A stretch of 64,000 nt of DNA from an uncultured Blautia sp. (GTDB taxonomy: Bacteria; Bacillota; Clostridia; Lachnospirales; Lachnospiraceae). Shown one piece after another: positions 52,699 through 59,834 of the stretch. The position numbers and the translations under genes are program-made. Position 1 is the first letter of the stretch. Each line of letters begins with the position of its first letter. The notes below the pieces were generated by a model. That model had not been told where the DNA came from. It saw nothing but the letters and a program-made list of their open reading frames with translations, and made no database searches. Location of the stretch: NCBI GenBank assembly GCA_958367245.1, contig CATXEA010000003.1, positions 124,001 to 188,000 of the forward strand, written 5' to 3'.

Positions 52699-53295
52699 AT
52701 GGGATTATTTGATGAAGTGAAAGAAAATGTGACAGTTCGGCAGGCGGCTGAGTTCTATGGATTTAAGATAACAAAATCAGGGCTGATTAGTTGCATTTTT
52801 CATAATGACAAAACACCAAGCATGAAAGTGGACAGAAGATATTATTGTTTTGGTTGTGGAGTGACTGGCGATGTGATAGATTTCACAGCACAGCTCTTTG
52901 GACTTTCCTTAAAAGAGGCTGCATTAAAATTAGCAGATGATTTCGGAATTCAAATATCTAGAGTAGACAGAAGAAAAATAAAAAAACCAAGGAAGATTTT
53001 GAAGAGCAAACCAGAAAAAAATTTAGTGAAATCAGAAGAACAAGAGTATATAGAATGTGTTCGTGCGATGCTGGATTACCATATATTGTTGCGAAAATGG
53101 AAAAAAGAATTTGTACCTAAATCGCCGGAAGAGAAGTGGGATGAAAAATTTGTAGAGGCGTTGAAATATCTGACCATTGTTGAATATTACTTAGATCTTT
53201 TATTATTCGGAGAAGAGGAAGAAAAAGTGCAAGTTGTTGAAATGATTAAGAAGGAGGTTGAAAAGATTGATAGAAGATGCAGAAAAAATGGATGA
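52699..53295 (+). CDS. CHC2 zinc-finger DNA primase-like protein
   Basis: The 198-residue protein has the DnaG-type zinc finger: C32-x2-H35 in SCIFHNDKTP and C50-x2-C53 in YYCFGCGVTGDVIDF, followed by the LSLKEAALKLADDFGI helix. It lacks the TOPRIM polymerase domain, so it is probably the primer-recognition part of a two-part primase/helicase with the VapE-like protein. GGAGGG precedes the ATG at 52699; an earlier in-frame start at 52684 lies inside the terminator. Its 3' end overlaps the next gene. Confidence 0.82.
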   Translation: MGLFDEVKENVTVRQAAEFYGFKITKSGLISCIFHNDKTPSMKVDRRYYCFGCGVTGDVIDFTAQLFGLSLKEAALKLADDFGIQISRVDRRKIKKPRKILKSKPEKNLVKSEEQEYIECVRAMLDYHILLRKWKKEFVPKSPEEKWDEKFVEALKYLTIVEYYLDLLLFGEEEEKVQVVEMIKKEVEKIDRRCRKNG

Positions 53296-54676
53296 AAATA
53301 AAAAGAAGGATACTTTGAAACGGATGGGTGAGATGGCAGATCTAAATGCAATCAGACAAATTAAGGAATGTTTACTGAAAAATGAAAAGGGAGATATCAA
53401 AGGAACGGTTCAAAATTATATGATGATTTTTCGAGATGATCCATTGATTAAAGGTTGTCTTCGATATAATCGGTTGTCTGAAAGAGTCGATATATCGAGG
53501 AAACTTTGGTGGGATGAAGATTGGGAGATTCTGACCGACAATGCGATTGATCAGTTTTATCTATATTTTGAAGTGTACTATGGATTAGGAAATGAAAAAA
53601 ATTTGTATAAGGCATTGCAAATTGAAGCTGCAAACAGAGCGTATCACCCGATTTGCGAATACCTAGAAACATTAAAATGGGATGGAGAAGAACGAATACG
53701 ATATGTGCTGAAAAAATATATGGGGGCAGATGATTCAGACTATGTATATGAAGTATTAAAACACTTTATGATGGAGGCTTTATTGCGAGTGTTTTATCCA
53801 GGAATAAAAGCGGATGAAATGCTTTGTCTTGTGGGACAACAAGGCGCAGGAAAATCCACGTTCTTTCGTTTTTTATCCTTGAAAGATAATTGGTTTTCGG
53901 ATGATTTAAGAGATTTGGGTGATAAAAAGGTATTTGAATCAATTAGAGGACATTGGATCATAGAAATGTCTGAAATGATTGCTGCTATCAGTGCAAAAAG
54001 TAACGAAGAAATAAAATCATTTTTGAGCCGACAAAAGGATACATATAGAACGGCCTATGCACGTTTTGAAAAAGATCGAAAAAGGCAATGTGTATTCGCT
54101 GGATCTACCAATACCTATCAGTTTATTCCGTTTGATAGAACTGGTGCAAGAAGGTTTCTTCCAATCATGATTGATGCTTCAAAAGCAGAGAAACATATTT
54201 TAGATGATGAAGAAGAAGCCAGAGCATATTTTAATCAATTGTGGGCAGAAGCAATGATTATTTATCACAGTGAAGAAAACAAAGGTAATCTTCTGAAATT
54301 CACAAAAGAAATGCAAAAGGAAATTGATGAGTACCGGAAACAGTTTATGCAAGAGGATACTTTGGCAGGAACAATCCAAGGGTGGCTTGATAATTATAAA
54401 GGAAATTATGTATGTTCTATTCAGATTTGGAGTGAGGCTTTTAATCACGGGGATCGTGAGCCTAAGAAGTATGAGACAAATGAAATTTGTCAAATCATGG
54501 ATACTCAGATTATTGGATGGAAGCGAGGTGGTTATCATAGATTTACCTCAGAAGGGTATGGAAGACAACGATGTTGGACTCGAAAAAGTGAAGAGATAGA
54601 GGGCGGCAACGAAATTGGCGGAGATGGATTTAGAGAACTTTCGGCAACAGAACAAATGGAACTTCCGTTCCATTAG
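53267..54676 (+). CDS. VapE-like (virulence-associated E) P-loop helicase
   Basis: The roughly 469-residue ATPase belongs to the VapE/phage replication helicase group. It has Walker A LVGQQGAGKSTFFRFL (about residues 200-215), a Walker B region GHWIIEMSEM and a sensor segment CVFAGSTNTYQFIPFDRTGARRF. With the primase it likely drives replication of the excised element. The start is uncertain: TTG at 53267 lies 10 bases from AGGAGG (53251-53256), TTG at 53258 is too near, and ATG at 53288 lacks a site. It overlaps the primase gene, so translation is coupled. Confidence 0.8.
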   Translation: MIEDAEKMDENKKKDTLKRMGEMADLNAIRQIKECLLKNEKGDIKGTVQNYMMIFRDDPLIKGCLRYNRLSERVDISRKLWWDEDWEILTDNAIDQFYLYFEVYYGLGNEKNLYKALQIEAANRAYHPICEYLETLKWDGEERIRYVLKKYMGADDSDYVYEVLKHFMMEALLRVFYPGIKADEMLCLVGQQGAGKSTFFRFLSLKDNWFSDDLRDLGDKKVFESIRGHWIIEMSEMIAAISAKSNEEIKSFLSRQKDTYRTAYARFEKDRKRQCVFAGSTNTYQFIPFDRTGARRFLPIMIDASKAEKHILDDEEEARAYFNQLWAEAMIIYHSEENKGNLLKFTKEMQKEIDEYRKQFMQEDTLAGTIQGWLDNYKGNYVCSIQIWSEAFNHGDREPKKYETNEICQIMDTQIIGWKRGGYHRFTSEGYGRQRCWTRKSEEIEGGNEIGGDGFRELSATEQMELPFH

Positions 54677-54948
54677 CCCGACAAGAGAGAGGAAATCTTC
54701 CTGATAATACAGCTGTTTTATTCAAAAAACGAACTTTGTTGCCAGTTTTGATGACATATGAAAATGTTGATTTTACTGGTTATTTATACTGTTTTTTAAG
54801 ATGGCAACAAAGAACATTAAAAAATAAAATAAGAAAGAAGATAATGTATTGATTTTCGGTATGAAAGAAATAAAAAGTTTTGAAATAGTTTGTTGCCAGG
54901 AGTTTGATGAGAAAAAAGCACCTGAAAAACAAGTTTCTCTCTGTCGGG
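54677..54948. repeat. gene-free region with TTTGTTGCCA repeats between inverted flanks
   Basis: CCCGACAAGAGAGAGGAAA (from 54677) and TTTCTCTCTGTCGGG (54934-54948) form an imperfect inverted repeat around the region. Inside, TTTGTTGCCA occurs at 54735-54744 and 54889-54898 in direct orientation and inverted (TGGCAACAAA) at 54802-54811. The sequence is very AT-rich, with no coding frame. It sits between the replication genes and the excisionase, so iterons of a replication origin or excisionase operators are possible. Confidence 0.55.
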
Positions 54949-54995
54949 GAAATTAGGAAAAATAAGTCTATAAAAAAGGAAGGAGGAAGATGCCT

Positions 54996-55193
54996 ATGGT
55001 AAAAGAAGTTCCTATTTGGGAAAAGAGTAATTTAACTCTTGAGGAAGCAGCTGCATATTCTGGTATCGGAATTAACAAGCTCCGCAAAATGACGGATGAG
55101 CAGAATTGCCAGTTTGTTTTATGGAATGGAACAAAGCGATTGATTAAACGTAAAAAATTAGATGAATATACGGAAACAGCATATTCTATATAA
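54996..55193 (+). CDS. excisionase (Tn916 Xis-like)
   Basis: The 65-residue basic protein has a MerR-like winged helix: LTLEEAAAYSGIGINKLRKM for the helix-turn-helix and FVLWNGTKRLIKRKKLDEYT for the wing. This is the pattern of Tn916-family excisionases, which bend element ends and favour excision. Its place directly before the integrase gene is standard. The ATG at 54996 is 9 bases from GGAGG (54982-54986); an ATG at 54990 is only 3 bases away. Confidence 0.85.
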   Translation: MVKEVPIWEKSNLTLEEAAAYSGIGINKLRKMTDEQNCQFVLWNGTKRLIKRKKLDEYTETAYSI

Positions 55194-55199
55194 ATTATT

Positions 55200-55273
55200 G
55201 GTGTAAAAAAATGAATGATTAGGCGTAGAAAAGGGACTTTGCAAGCGTTATAATAAGTTTGCAGAGTCCTTTT
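55200..55273 (+). terminator. hairpin between xis and int, with an arm-type octamer
   Basis: GGTGTAAA (55200-55207) repeats the arm octamer. AAAAGGGACTTTGCAA (55229-55244) pairs imperfectly with TTGCAGAGTCCTTTT (55259-55273), followed by TCTTTG. This hairpin could be a terminator or attenuator that limits integrase expression. Confidence 0.55.
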
Positions 55274-55297
55274 CTTTGTATAGAAAAGGAGAAAAGA

Positions 55298-56527
55298 ATG
55301 CAAAAAAGAAAAGATCATAAAGGGAGAGTGTTGAAAGACGGAGAAACCTATCGAAAAAATGATGGACTTTATATGTATCGTTGGATTGGTGGAGATAAAA
55401 AAAGACATGCGGTATATTGTTCTACATTAGAAGGCTTGCGTGAAAAAGAAAAAGAAATTCAGAATGATCTGCGGGATGGGATTCAACAAGGAAGCTCGAA
55501 CATTACATTGAATGATGTCTATAAAATGTGGAAAAATGATAAGGTGGGATTAAAGCAAACTACTCGCAATAATTATATTTATATGTATGAGCATTTTGTT
55601 ATGAATGATTTTGGAAACAGAAAGATAAAGGAAATCCGAAAATCAGATGTGAGAAGATACTATAATGGCATTGTGGATTCTAAGAAAATGTCAGTTGCAA
55701 CATTGGAGAGTATTCATACGGTGCTTCATCAAGTATTTATATTAGCGGTTGAAGATGGTTATATTAGGATAAATCCTAGCGACTTAGTTTTAGGAGATGT
55801 GAAACGATCACATAACTTTGAAACACCTAAACGTCATGCTCTTACAATTCCGCAGCAAGAAGCTTTTGTTTCCTATATAAATAAAAGCGAAAAATATAAA
55901 CATTGGCTTCCATTGTTTACATTCTTCTTGGGGACAGGATGTCGTGTATCAGAGGTGGTTGGGTTACGTTGGGAAGATGTTCATATGGATGAGAATTATA
56001 TTGAAATTAATCACAATATGGTATACTACCAGAGAGATAAAGGCAAGTGCTATTTTTCAGTAACATCACCAAAAACTACTGCAGGATACCGAATTATTCC
56101 AATGTTGCCAGAAGTAAAACAGGCACTTTTGAATGAGAAAAAGTATCAAGAGGAAGTAGGATTAACTTGTCAGGCATCAATTGATGGATATACAGATTTT
56201 ATTTTCTTGAACAGAAATGGTTTTGCACATAATCCTCAGACAATCAATAGAACAATAAAACGTATAACTTTGGCATATAATGAAGAAGAAATAGAAAGAG
56301 CGGAAAGAGAACGTAGAGCACCCGTTTTACTGCCTAATTTTTCTTGCCATAATTTGCGACATACATTTGCTACAAGATATTGTGAGAATGAAACAAATCT
56401 TAAAGTAATTCAGGAAATTATGGGACATAAAGATATCGCAACAACGATGGAAATTTATGCGGAAGCAACAAAAGAGGCGAAAGTTAAATCATTTGAAGAT
56501 TTATGCGGTAAGATTAAAATTTCATAA
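55298..56527 (+). CDS. int: tyrosine recombinase/integrase, Tn916 family
   Basis: The 409-residue integrase catalyses element integration and excision. The N-terminal arm-binding domain (about 1-65, RKNDGLYMYRWIGGDKKRHA) and SAM-like core-binding domain (about 70-165) precede the catalytic domain: GTGCRVSEVVGLRWEDV (Arg about 215), HNLRHTFATRY (His/Arg about 350) and GHKDIATTMEIYAEA (His, nucleophile Tyr about 386). The ATG at 55298 follows AAAGGAG. It lies at the element end next to attR, as expected. It reads toward the orphan lysS end. Confidence 0.93.
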   Translation: MQKRKDHKGRVLKDGETYRKNDGLYMYRWIGGDKKRHAVYCSTLEGLREKEKEIQNDLRDGIQQGSSNITLNDVYKMWKNDKVGLKQTTRNNYIYMYEHFVMNDFGNRKIKEIRKSDVRRYYNGIVDSKKMSVATLESIHTVLHQVFILAVEDGYIRINPSDLVLGDVKRSHNFETPKRHALTIPQQEAFVSYINKSEKYKHWLPLFTFFLGTGCRVSEVVGLRWEDVHMDENYIEINHNMVYYQRDKGKCYFSVTSPKTTAGYRIIPMLPEVKQALLNEKKYQEEVGLTCQASIDGYTDFIFLNRNGFAHNPQTINRTIKRITLAYNEEEIERAERERRAPVLLPNFSCHNLRHTFATRYCENETNLKVIQEIMGHKDIATTMEIYAEATKEAKVKSFEDLCGKIKIS

Positions 56528-56550
56528 TAAGGGACGCACACCAACAACTG

Positions 56551-56570
56551 CACCACTTTTACACCAAATT
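56551..56570 (+). repeat. right arm-type integrase site
   Basis: CACCACTTTTACACCAAATT matches 42045-42064 at 19 of 20 positions and contains the octamer TTTACACC. A CACCAAATTGGTG palindrome overlaps it. Confidence 0.55.
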
Positions 56571-56688
56571 GGTGGTAACTTGTAATAAAAGTTGTAGAGT
56601 TATATAAAAATGTAGATTATTAGAAGCTTGAAGAATAGAGAAGCGTAGAGGCAAATAGATATATATAAAATCTCGCTGCAAGCTCCCA

Positions 56689-56739
56689 ACAATGAAAACA
56701 CAGGGCGCTGCTAAAAACGAAGCAAACAACGCTGCACAG
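56689..56739 (+). repeat. right attachment site (attR)
   Basis: Direct repeat of attL (41503-41553), with 48 of 51 positions identical. It marks where element DNA ends and the displaced host lysS sequence resumes. Confidence 0.82.
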
Positions 56740-57180
56740 ACAACAACAGCAGCTCCAAAGGCTGTTGAGACACCGGTTGCAGCAGAGCCGGTTAAGGTAG
56801 AAATCGACTTCTCTAATGTAGAAGTAGAGCCATTATTCGAAGATATGGTTGATTTCGAAACATTCAGCAAATCCGATTTCCGTGCTGTAAAAGTTAAAGA
56901 ATGTGAGGCAGTTCCGAAGTCCAAGAAACTTCTGAAATTTGTATTAAACGACGGAAGCGGTACAGACCGTGTAATCTTAAGTGGAATCCACGATTACTAC
57001 GAGCCGGAAGAACTGGTTGGAAAAACATTACTTGCAATCACAAACCTTCCACCACGTAATATGATGGGAATTGATTCCTGCGGTATGATTATCTCCGCTA
57101 CACACCTTGTAGAAGGAAGAGAAGGACTTAATGTTCTGATTCTTGACGACAAGATTCCGGCAGGAGCGAAGTTATATTAA
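56692..57180 (+). pseudogene. lysS: displaced 3' end of the host lysS (tRNA-binding domain)
   Basis: This is the original chromosomal lysS 3' end, cut off by the element. It encodes 162 residues from an ATG created at the junction. Over the last 126 residues it differs from the copy now fused to lysS at only five positions, while the Ala/Pro linker is clearly different (TTTAAPKAVETPVAAEPVK). Codons are host-like. There is no ribosome site before the ATG, but the integrase is transcribed toward it. The domain alone is similar to stand-alone Trbp111/CsaA-type tRNA-binding proteins, so a functional product cannot be excluded. Confidence 0.85.
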
Positions 57181-57192
57181 TATTGTGTATTG

Positions 57193-57239
57193 AGGGCACT
57201 TTTTTGAAGGAGAAATCTTTCAGAGAGTGTCCTTTTTTT
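57193..57239 (+). terminator. original lysS terminator
   Basis: AGGGCACT and AGTGTCCT bracket an inner TGAAGGA/TCTTTCA stem. A T7 run follows. Confidence 0.82.
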
Positions 57240-57295
57240 ATCATTAATGTGTTGATATGATGTGTGATAGAGAAATTTAAAGAAAAATATAGTAA

Positions 57296-57324
57296 TTGAC
57301 AATTCAAAATATGTTATATATAAC
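57296..57324 (+). promoter_or_regulatory. promoter with palindromic -10 region
   Basis: TTGACA (57296-57301), 17 bases, TATAAC (57319-57324). The -10 overlaps a perfect palindrome GTTATATATAAC (57313-57324). It precedes a degraded gene. Confidence 0.5.
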
Positions 57325-57383
57325 AATTTGATGTATATTTTAAAAGAAATATGTTATACTTGACATAAAAGAAGGCTGTTGTT

Positions 57384-57615
57384 ATGAATAACGGAGATAT
57401 GAATTCTTTATTTGAACGAGAAAAATGAACTCCACAATCGAAATCTTCATATAAGTGGACTTTTGAGTGAAGAAAAAGTGGACATTGGGGATGCAAAAGT
57501 GGATATTGAAAATGTACTTTCTGAAAAAGGTAGCGATTTCTCGGTAAAAACGACGGTTCATATCCATAGACTCTTTGAGAAGTTTGTGCAGATTATCTAC
57601 ACAAAATCAAAATAA
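57384..57615 (+). pseudogene. remnant of an ATP-binding (AAA_4/RecG-like) protein gene
   Basis: The ATG at 57384 opens a 14-codon frame (MNNGDMNSLFEREK). A second frame covers 57412-57615 and encodes EEKVDIGDAKVDIENVLSEK and SVKTTVHIHRLFEKF. The latter resembles the C-terminal region of AlbA/AAA_4 ATP-binding proteins I have seen in Firmicutes. The start and end thus appear fused by a large internal deletion with a frame change. A short stand-alone protein cannot be ruled out. Confidence 0.4.
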
Positions 57616-57624
57616 CTCAATAAC

Positions 57625-57653
57625 TTGACTTTTAATATTAGCTAAGTTAAAAT
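57625..57653 (+). promoter_or_regulatory. promoter of the AbiE-like pair
   Basis: TTGACT (57625-57630), 17 bases, TAAAAT (57648-57653), 34 bases before the start codon. Confidence 0.6.
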
Positions 57654-57686
57654 AAAAGAAATTGAGTTAAAAGGAGAATGAGAAAT

Positions 57687-58619
57687 ATGCTTACAAGCGT
57701 ATTCGGGATTTCTATAAAATATGAAGCATGGAATCACCAGGGTTCTTTGCCTGTTTATATTGCAGGAAGTTATGATTTTCACACAGCATATATTGGAAAC
57801 AGACGTTGTATAATGCTTGCTCCAACAGAAGAACTTGCCACACTTCCAGCATTGAAAAAACAAATTGTAAAAATACAGCAAATTGATAATGTGCCAGTCG
57901 TATTTGAACTTACAACGGTATCAAATTATCGAAGAAAAAGCCTTATAGAAAATAATATACCGTTTATTACTGATAAGCAGGTCTTTCTTCCTTTCATTGG
58001 AACAATGCTTGCAGATGAGAAAGAACCGACAAAGCTGACAAGTAAGTTTGTTTACTCCACGCAGCAGTTGTTTTTGTTTTATCTGTACAGTAAGAAAAAG
58101 CGATTGTATATTTCAGAAGCCGGAAAAGTGCTTCCATTTACAGCAATGACCTTGACCAGAGCAGTAAAGCAGCTGGAAGCGACGGATTTGTTTCTTATAG
58201 CAAAAGACGGTGTCAACAAGTTTATTGAATCAAAATATAGCCGAAATGAATTATTTGAAAAAGCAAAAGTATATTTGACGACTCCTGTCCGCAAAGCAGG
58301 ATATATAGATAAGACGCAAGTTACAGAAAATATGGTCTTTGCAGGGGAAACGGCACTTTCTGAAAAAACAATGCTAAATCCAAGCCGAGTTGTTACCTAT
58401 GCAATTAATGAGAAAGATTATGATAAAACTTTGCTGACTGATGAATTGATAGACCCGGATAAACAGGTCAGACTTGAATTATGGGCATACAACCCGAAAC
58501 AATTTTCAGAGGATAACAGTGCTGATGATATTTCCATTGTTTTGTCTTTTAGAGATACAAACGATGAGAGAATTGAAGAAGCAGTAGATGAATTGCAGGG
58601 AAGAAGGTTGCAGGAGTAA
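57687..58619 (+). CDS. winged-helix protein, putative AbiEi-like antitoxin/regulator
   Basis: The 310-residue cytoplasmic protein has a central winged-helix region resembling MarR-type folds (about 110-165: YSTQQLFLFYLYSKKKRLYI, LPFTAMTLTRAVKQLEATDL). It is translated directly ahead of a nucleotidyltransferase with a one-base stop/start overlap (TAATG). That layout is the one of AbiE-type (type IV) toxin-antitoxin systems, where the first protein represses the operon. The family match is by layout and fold impression, so it is moderate. The ATG at 57687 lies 10 bases from AAGGAG; the ATG at 57678 is too close. Confidence 0.6.
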   Translation: MLTSVFGISIKYEAWNHQGSLPVYIAGSYDFHTAYIGNRRCIMLAPTEELATLPALKKQIVKIQQIDNVPVVFELTTVSNYRRKSLIENNIPFITDKQVFLPFIGTMLADEKEPTKLTSKFVYSTQQLFLFYLYSKKKRLYISEAGKVLPFTAMTLTRAVKQLEATDLFLIAKDGVNKFIESKYSRNELFEKAKVYLTTPVRKAGYIDKTQVTENMVFAGETALSEKTMLNPSRVVTYAINEKDYDKTLLTDELIDPDKQVRLELWAYNPKQFSEDNSADDISIVLSFRDTNDERIEEAVDELQGRRLQE

Positions 58620-59386
58620 TGGTCAACGGATTTACAAAATTTAAGGAAAATTTTCAGGGCTTTGAAAATCAATATGTCATTATTGGTGGGACAGCTTGTG
58701 ATTTGATTATGGAAAATGAAGAATTACCATTTCGTGCTACAAAAGATGTAGATATTGTACTGATTGTCGAATCCATAACAGCGGAGTTTGGCAAGAAGTT
58801 TTGGGAGTATGTCAGGGAAGCAGGATATGAGCATTTGAATAAAAGCACCGGAAATGCACAGTTTTATCGTTTCACATCTCCGAAAAGGAAAGAATATCCA
58901 TATATGATAGAGATATTTTCCAGAAATCCGGATTTTATTATATTGGAAGATGATGCAGTTCTCACACCGCTTCCGATAGATGATGAAATATCCAGTTTGT
59001 CGGCAATCCTCCTAAATGAAGCGTATTATGAATTGTTGAAAACCGGACAAACGATGGTTGCTGGTATTCCGGTATTGAGTCCGACTTGCCTGATACCATT
59101 TAAGGCGAAAGCGTGGCTGGATTTGAAAGAACGTAAGTTGAATGGAGAACTGGTTGATAGTAAAAATATAAAGAAACATAAAAACGATGTGTTCCGATTA
59201 GCACAGTTAATCACAGCCAATACAAGGCAAGTACTCAGTCCGGAAATAGCAGAGGATATGAAAAAATTCTTATCTGAAATAGCTGATGAAACAGTGGATT
59301 TAAAGTCCTTGGGTATAAGGGGAACAGATAAGCAAAAAATGACAGAAATGTTATACCAGTGTTATGGGTTGAAGGATAATACATAG
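58619..59386 (+). CDS. nucleotidyltransferase, putative AbiEii-like toxin
   Basis: The 255-residue protein has the nucleotidyltransferase fold signature: GGTACDLIMENEELPFRATK with GG at 23-24, then DVDIVLI (D43, D45) as the metal site. IEIFSR and the conserved PLPIDDEISSLSAILLNEAY region follow. AbiEii-type enzymes transfer nucleotides, in known cases to tRNA ends, and stop growth during phage infection. The start overlaps the stop of the partner gene, so expression is coupled. It could instead be a non-toxic nucleotidyltransferase. Confidence 0.7.
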   Translation: MVNGFTKFKENFQGFENQYVIIGGTACDLIMENEELPFRATKDVDIVLIVESITAEFGKKFWEYVREAGYEHLNKSTGNAQFYRFTSPKRKEYPYMIEIFSRNPDFIILEDDAVLTPLPIDDEISSLSAILLNEAYYELLKTGQTMVAGIPVLSPTCLIPFKAKAWLDLKERKLNGELVDSKNIKKHKNDVFRLAQLITANTRQVLSPEIAEDMKKFLSEIADETVDLKSLGIRGTDKQKMTEMLYQCYGLKDNT

Positions 59387-59597
59387 TACAAGTGTTCTTA
59401 AAGATTTTGGACTCAGTGAACCCAAAATCTATGCAGTTATATCCATTGCTTAGATTGTTGCCACACCGGGGCAACAATCTAATTGTGCAGACGATTTTTG
59501 TATTAGACAGTTGCTGCCAAATAAATTAAAAGACCGATATTGCTTTAAAACAGAAGAAGCTATTAAGTGTCTGAAATATCCAGACGTTATGGAATGA
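59387..59597 (+). pseudogene. possible decayed coding remnant with two hairpins
   Basis: One frame reads VLKDFGLSEPKIYAVISIA, a TAG stop (59451-59453), then continues RQLLPNKLKDRYCFKTEEAI and ends at TGA 59595-59597. It looks protein-like but has no start. Two perfect hairpins overlap it: AGATTTTGG/CCAAAATCT (59402-59430) and AGATTGTTGCC/GGCAACAATCT (59452-59480). It may be a dead gene or a structured spacer. Confidence 0.3.
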
Positions 59598-59650
59598 AAG
59601 TGTGGCAATCTTATCTGGAAAATAAAACTGAATATGGAACTTAACACGAG

Positions 59651-59685
59651 CAGTTAGTCTATGAAAAAAGGCTGGCTGTTTTTTT
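59651..59685 (+). terminator. Rho-independent terminator
   Basis: CAGTTAG pairs with CTGGCTG (two G-U pairs), followed by a T7 run. Confidence 0.65.
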
Positions 59686-59769
59686 ATTGGGATATGAAAA
59701 ATTATAATTTACAACAAAAAGTGTACCAGTTACTACATGTTTTAAATATTGATTTATATGAAGTATATA

Positions 59770-59817
59770 CTGTATTTGTCAATGACAGAGGAAGCAATAC
59801 TAAATGACAAAATACAG
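59770..59817 (+). promoter_or_regulatory. promoter and inverted operator of the lipoprotein-ABC operon
   Basis: TTGTCA (59776-59781), 16 bases, TACTAA (59798-59803). The promoter is flanked by an inverted pair, CTGTATTTGTCA (59770-59781) and TGACAAAATACAG (59805-59817). The same box occurs before the response regulator gene at 63717. Confidence 0.55.
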
Positions 59818-59834
59818 ACGGCGGGGTGAAGCTG

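Larger units (their letters stand above)
41513..56739 (+). mobile_element. integrative mobilizable element of about 15.2 kb in lysS
   Basis: It is bounded by the direct repeats at 41503-41553 and 56689-56739. In order it carries the imported lysS 3' end, a small unknown protein, an m5C methyltransferase, OLD nuclease, UvrD helicase, Sau3AI-like endonuclease, Vsr, a putative oriT, a MobV-like relaxase, CHC2 primase, a VapE-like helicase, excisionase and a tyrosine integrase. There are no type IV secretion genes, so it is mobilizable rather than self-conjugative. Codon use and AT content from 42000 to 56600 differ clearly from the flanks. The module order resembles Firmicute Tn916-integrase IMEs. 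Confidence 0.85.

Noticed and set aside
51243..56527. Self-conjugative ICE
   Set aside because: No type IV secretion, coupling ATPase (VirD4/FtsK-like) or VirB4 genes lie between the ends, so the element is called mobilizable only.
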